A stretch of 64,000 nt of DNA from Clarkia xantiana subsp. parviflora (Eukaryota > Streptophyta > Magnoliopsida > Myrtales > Onagraceae). This document shows positions 59,423 through 64,000 of this stretch, in pieces (positions within the stretch are counted from its first letter, which is position 1; every line of letters begins with the position of its first letter). The DNA is taken from the NCBI GenBank assembly GCA_036873135.1, contig JAPTYO010000010.1, positions 6,176,634 to 6,240,633 on the forward strand, read 5' to 3'. The position numbers and the translations under genes were made by a program. Under the pieces are notes generated by a model that ran no database searches, was not told the DNA's origin, and saw only the letters and a list, made by a program, of their open reading frames with translations.

Positions 59423-62245
59423 ATGTCTGGTAAGATTTTTCACCTTATTGCCCTTTTTTCTTTCATCTTTGATCTTCTTAGGTTTCAATTTCCCCTCTTT
59501 CCTTCCCTCGACGATTTTCAGCCGAGGGATTTGCCACCAACAGCGGGTCTTCTCCTGTTGGACCACCTTTCGTCTTCAATTATCTCAAGAACTCGCTTGC
59601 GCCTATTAACTACGATAGGGCTTGCGTAGAATGTGGTATCTTCGAATCCTCCTTTGGGGCTCGCTATCCCTACGAGCAATTCCAATTCAATCCTCGCGAT
59701 ACCCGGGTTACACTCCCCAAAGGAGACGAGGTGTTCATCTCTCCAGGGCAAATTCGTGCGGGGATCCGACTCCCTTTTTGTCCGAGTTGGGTGGAGCTAT
59801 GCAACCACTACAAAACTTACCCCACGACCTTCTCTCCACACGCAATCCGTACATGGATTGCCTTCCAAGTGTGGTGTGATATCAACAAAGAGGACTGGAG
59901 CTATACTCTGGAGCTTTGGCGGGTCCTCTACAAGATGACCTGTAACAAAGATGGGATCTGCTCCTTTACCCCCCGTCAACCCGAGGGGACCGACGAGCAG
60001 TATAAGGAGATAGGCTGGGATAGGAAGGTGTCCTGGAGGATTTGCAAGGAACGGGCCATCATCCACGATAAGGGGCACGACAATGCCAACTGGAAAGAAC
60101 AATACTTTTTCATCAGGCCTGGTCCCATCGAGTGGCTGAAGACCGCCGTGGAAGCTGATCCTCCTGTGCCCTTCCGTACCTGGTCGGAGCAGACCAAGAG
60201 GGCCTTGATGCTCATCCAAGCCCGTCGCTGGGAGGAGGGTTATCAACCCTTCGAGGCCACTTCTGTCACTGACCGACAGCGGATAAAAATTTCCATTATG
60301 CTGATTGATCCCGAAGCCGGGGGAAAAATTCGTGATGGCGTTTCCAATGTAATTTTCTGGGTAATCTTCTAATTATTTCTTGTTTCCACTGCTTACAGCC
60401 CATCGATCATCGCTGACCGCCCATCTGTTTCAGGAGGATACCGATGCCTCCCATTCGCTGAAGCGTAAGAAGAAGTCCTCATCCAGGAGAAAGTCCTCCG
60501 CGGCGTCGGAGCCGTCTCAGAAGAAGAGGAAGACCTCTGAGGCACCAAGGTCTGCCCCCACATCCGAGGGGCAGACTAATGCGGACGTGGTTAGGGCCGC
60601 CTTCGGTGTCCGCTCCGGAAAGGAAGGTAAGGCAGTTTTTCGTGCTATCAAAAGATATAGAGAGTTGGTTCCTCAAGACCTTCAGGCCTCCGACATGGAA
60701 GGGCGGATCAGGGATGTCAAGAATGTCCTTCGAGGGGAAACTCCACACGTCCTCGAAGCGGGTTATTATGACTTTTTCGGCTACGAGAGATATATGGAGC
60801 GTTGTCTAATTTGGCATACCGATATCAATTTACTTCCTCACCTTGTTCGCCCCGCTGCAGGTCACACGGACGTCGCACCCGCTGCACCTGCCTCAGACCC
60901 CGTGCCTGCAGCGGAGCCGGTGGTGGATGATGCCCCGACGGAAGTCCGTGGCGAATTTGGTCGGGTGATTAGCTTGGAAGACTCCCCCTCCGAAGACCAA
61001 GCTGAGGAGGAAGGCCTAATCCTCCGAGGAAAATCGAGGTCGACTCCTGCTAAGTCACCTGGTAAGGAGACGTCCCCACTCCCCCTCGCGCCACCATCGG
61101 CACCGGTTAGGGGCGCGACCCCCGAAGCTCGGACAAGTGAAGATGGGGGAGCCCGTCTGGTAGTACCTCCCTTCCCCTTGGATGGAGACTACTACCAGGC
61201 CTTCTCCTCGGATCGGAGTGCAGAGCCTTGGAGACCGGTGGAGTCTTTACAAGAGATATCTCTGCATCGGGGGTGCCAGGAGGAGAACTTGGCCTTGCAC
61301 TTGGTGTCGGGCTCGATCCCGCCATCACTGAGGCGCCCCCTTTCCCTGGAAGGGGAGGACATCAAGGCGGACATTCGTCAAATGGCCGTCCGTCGGATAG
61401 AGGTAGGTTACACTTTGCTTTTGTTCGTCTGAAAGTATTCCGACTTTTAAATACTAAGCTGTATTTGTCCTCAGGAAATGGCGGACCAGGATCGTTGCTT
61501 CGGCTACATCCTGTCCCTGCAGGAGGCTTTGGAGCAAGAACGGGCCAACTCCAACCTCGAGAGCTTGACCAAGCTCCAGGAGGACCTGGCCACCTCCGAG
61601 GCGTCAAGGCTCCGAGCGGAGGAGGGCAGAAAGCAGGCCGAAGAAGGTTGGCAGCGGGCCGAGGAGGATAGGCAGCAGGCCGAGGAGGGTAGGCAGCAGG
61701 CCGAGGAGGGTAGGGCCAAACTTGCTCAAGAGGCTCAATCCCAGCAAAGGCGGATTCTAAGCCTTGAGAGCTCGCTTAGGCGGGAGCAGCAAACGGCCTT
61801 GGCTGATCGGAGCCAGGCTGCCTTCGATAAAGCAGAATTAAAGGAAACTGCTGAGCGGCTGAAGCTTGAGAAGCAGAGGGTCATCGCGGAGCTGGAGGAG
61901 GCAAAGGCGGAGCATTCCGCCCAAATAGCAAACGCGAAGGCCCAGGGCCGCGAAGAATATCGGGGCTCGGAGGACTTCAAAGCAGATGCGGCGAAGCATT
62001 GTCAGGAAGACCTGCAGAATGCCTTCCTTGATATCGTCGAAGAGCTTAGCGAAACCTACGGGGACTCCATCGACCTGAGGAAGTCCAAGATTCTCGGCCG
62101 AGCCGCAGAAAGGTACTTTAGCCTCCCGTCGGAGAGTTCCTCTGAAGATGCCGACGACGCTCCTGCAGATCCCTCCGATCCGGCCCCTCCTAAGCCCTCT
62201 GAAGATCCAGCATCCGACCCTAAAGCATCCGAGGACCGAGCTTAA
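59423..62245 (+). CDS. Additional antisense ORF of Tat-type gypsy element (PF04195-like)
   Basis: Four exons: 59423-59429, 59522-60348, 60434-61402, 61475-62245, all GT-AG with consistent phase; 857 residues. Residues about 15-250 match the plant family annotated as putative gypsy-type transposon (PF04195), with FISPGQIRAGIRLPFCPSW and TWIAFQVWCDINKEDW. A basic serine-rich tract follows (KRKKKSSSRRKSS, SQKKRKTSEA), likely a nuclear signal. Then comes a proline- and acid-rich linker, and after residue 602 a long coiled coil that includes five tandem heptads of the form QAEEGRQ (about 648-682). In Tat-lineage elements such a frame lies between pol and the 3' LTR on the strand opposite to pol, as here. 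Its function is unknown. All exons are open, so this copy is recent or maintained. Confidence 0.85.
61613..61717 (+). repeat. 21-bp coding minisatellite (five heptads)
   Basis: Five in-frame copies of a 21-bp unit of the form caggccgaggagggtaggca encode heptads RAEEGRK, QAEEGWQ, RAEEDRQ, QAEEGRQ and QAEEGRA. The last copies are nearly identical at DNA level, so this coiled-coil section probably changes length by repeat slippage. Confidence 0.85.
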
Positions 62246-62406
62246 TTTGTTATAACTTAAGTCCTTGTGGTCTTTTATCGTTATCTCTCTCATATTGAAC
62301 TTCTTAGGTCTTCGAGCCTTTTATTGATATCATTTCCGGCTACATTATGTTCTTCAAAATCGCTTTTGTCGGACCCTAAGAACCTTAAGGCTTTCTGTCG
62401 TCCTGA
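62246..62406. other. 3' flank of the antisense ORF
   Basis: Short 3' untranslated stretch leading into degenerate first units of the 51-bp tandem array. Confidence 0.4.
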
Positions 62407-62877
62407 GACGCTTTTAATCGATCCTTAAAAACTTAAGGGTTTTTCGGACGTCCAATGACGCTTTTTAATCGAACCTTAAAAACTTAAGGATTTTTCGGAC
62501 GTCCAATGACGCTTTTTAATCGGACCTTAAAAACTTAAGGATTTTTCGGACGTCCAATGACGCTTTTTAATCGAACCTTAAAAACTTAAGGATTTTCCGG
62601 ACGTCCAATGACGCTTTTTAATCGAACCTTAAAAACTTAAGGATTTTCCGGACGTCCAATGACGCTTTTTAATCGAACCTTAAAAACTTAAGGATTTTCC
62701 GGACGTCCAATGACGCTTTTTAATCGAACCTTAAAAACTTAAGGATTTTTCGGACGTCCAATGGCGCTTTTTAATCGAACCTTAAAAACTTAAGGATTTT
62801 TCAGACGTCCAATGACGCTTTTTAATCGAACCTTAAAAACTTAAGGATTTTTCGGACGTCCAATGACGCTTTTTAAT
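62407..62877. repeat. 51-bp tandem repeat array, about nine units
   Basis: The unit aatcgaaccttaaaaactta...cggacgtccaatgacgcttttt recurs every 51 bases (junctions gacgcttttt near 62407, 62458, 62509 and so on to 62866). Inner units differ by only one or two bases, edge units by more. Each unit holds CCTTAA-AAAC-TTAAGG, a 6-bp hairpin, and the palindrome GGACGTCC. The array lies between the convergent 3' ends of the antisense ORF and pol. Tandem arrays near the 3' untranslated region are known from Tat/Ogre elements. Confidence 0.95.
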
Positions 62878-63018
62878 GTATCGAGAACCTCTTAGGAATA
62901 CTTTGATCAGAAGTAACCTCTTTATTAATGTCTTTAACATAGCATGCACCACTCAGGGCGACTTAATTACATCTTCGCGCCTAATTACATCCTCGCGCCT
63001 CTACGGACGACTTATTTG

Positions 63019-64000
63019 TCAAACATGACATTTCTTCAGATGTTCTCCACTAAAGGTGTTTCTTAGTACCTTGCCATCGAGGTCTTCTAACTTGTAGGCA
63101 TTCGGGGCCGGCATGCCTATGATCTTGTAAGGCCCTTCCCATTTTGGGGACATCTTGTTGATCCGATCTTGTAGGGCGAACTCATTCCGACGTAGGACTA
63201 GTTCTCCCGCGTAGAACTGGCGCGATTTAACCTTCCGATTATAATACCTGGCCGTTGCCAAACGCATCCGAGCTTGGACTATGTCGGCCTCTAGCCGTTT
63301 TTCCTCTAGCAAGGATAACTCCAGGCGTCTTGTTTCGTCATTTGTCAAAGGTCCTATCCTGGCTCTCTCTGGCCTCGTCGAGGGCTCATAGCTTCTGGTT
63401 CGGTGGGACGCCACAGCGATTTCTACGGGAGCGACTGCCTCCGTCCCATAAACAAGTGCAAATGGGGTTTCACCTGTTGACCGCTTGGGTGTCGTTCGGA
63501 CCGCCCACAACACGTTCTCCAGTTCGTCTAGCCATTTTCCGTCCAAAGCATAAACCCTCTTCTTCAAGCCCTCCATCACGATTTTGTTAGCAGCCTCCAC
63601 CTGTCCATTGGTTTGGGCGTGATGGACGGATGCTGTCCGGTGCTCGATACCAAACTCGTCTAGGAACTTCTCCAACTGAACCCCGTTAAACGGAGGACCA
63701 TTGTCACTGATGATCACCTTCGGCACCCCATATCTCGACAAAATTCGGGTCTGAAGGAACTTAATAATATGTCCCGCTGTTGTCTTGGCTAACGGCTTAG
63801 CCTCGATCCACTTCGAGAAGTAGTCAATCGCGACAAGCAAATGTGTGCACTGGCTCTTTGCTTTCGGAAGGGGTCCCACCAGGTCAATGCCCCACTGTGC
63901 GAAGGGCCAAGCACTCCCAATGGGCATCAAATCAGCGGCGGGGGCTGTGATATTCGAAGCATATCTCTGACACGCGTCACAGGATCGAACAAGCGCCATT
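63019..64000 (-). CDS. Ty3/gypsy pol: integrase, C-terminal part
   Basis: The open frame enters from the right edge of the window and ends with TAA at 63019. Numbering from the first methionine, it shows the end of the zinc-binding finger (CDACQRY at 7-13) and the integrase core with catalytic aspartates D39 (WGIDLVGPL) and D99 (SDNGPPF) and glutamate E135 (QVEAANK), with the DD35E spacing. A C-terminal DNA-binding part follows (SPKWEGPYKI, AYKLEDLDGKVL). The enzyme inserts the element's DNA copy into the genome. All catalytic residues are present and no stop interrupts the frame. Protease, reverse transcriptase and RNase H should lie beyond 64000. Confidence 0.95.
   Translation of the reverse strand, partial: MALVRSCDACQRYASNITAPAADLMPIGSAWPFAQWGIDLVGPLPKAKSQCTHLLVAIDYFSKWIEAKPLAKTTAGHIIKFLQTRILSRYGVPKVIISDNGPPFNGVQLEKFLDEFGIEHRTASVHHAQTNGQVEAANKIVMEGLKKRVYALDGKWLDELENVLWAVRTTPKRSTGETPFALVYGTEAVAPVEIAVASHRTRSYEPSTRPERARIGPLTNDETRRLELSLLEEKRLEADIVQARMRLATARYYNRKVKSRQFYAGELVLRRNEFALQDRINKMSPKWEGPYKIIGMPAPNAYKLEDLDGKVLRNTFSGEHLKKCHV

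Overview
The window is nuclear DNA of a eudicot plant. Evidence: interrupted genes with GT-AG introns and AT-rich intergenic DNA; plastid and mitochondrial targeting regions; plant-only families (TIC20, thaumatin-like, DA1-type LIM peptidase, PPR); and a dense set of plant transposon classes (Mutator-like, hAT, CACTA, TRIM, solo LTR, Tat-type Ty3/gypsy). The species cannot be told from sequence alone.

Gene layout, left to right: a beta-mannanase 5' end on the minus strand abutting a displaced piece of OTC exon 2 (1-698); plastid ornithine carbamoyltransferase OTC (3679-5993, +); a short inositol-polyphosphate 5-phosphatase of the 5PTASE11 type (7391-10128, +); a DA1/DAR-type ubiquitin-activated LIM peptidase (14204-16824, +); an intronless PPR protein that looks C-terminally truncated (20413-22134, +); an RMA-type RING E3 ligase (22933-23616, -); a thaumatin-like protein (30674-31489, +); a 17-exon leishmanolysin-like metalloprotease (33531-39211, -); a mitochondrial calcium uniporter (46367-49035, -); and a TIC20 import-channel protein (51854-54305, -). 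The DA1, PPR, RING, thaumatin order matches what I recall of the Arabidopsis At1g19270-At1g19320 interval, so this part is probably conserved ancestral order expanded by transposons.

Mobile DNA fills the spaces and many introns. Several elements can be bounded to the base by target-site duplications (TSDs): a solo LTR (2523-2958), a GGGTTAA-ended Mutator-like foldback (8179-8704) and a 260-bp TRIM (8928-9187) in introns of the phosphatase gene, a Mutator-like element (17154-18678) interrupted by a hAT element (18035-18667), another Mutator-like element (55332-55864), and a hAT element (44731-45688) carrying a JmjN-domain fragment of a REF6-like histone demethylase. A 1.4-kb inverted repeat (29148-30543) sits directly upstream of the thaumatin-like gene and contains copies of its TATA region.

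The right end (58201-64000) is the 3' half of a Tat-lineage Ty3/gypsy retrotransposon lying on the minus strand. It shows the 3' LTR, an additional spliced open reading frame on the opposite strand with its own TATA box, a 51-bp tandem-repeat block, and the integrase end of pol, which runs off the window. No bacterial, organellar, rRNA, confident tRNA or CRISPR feature was found.
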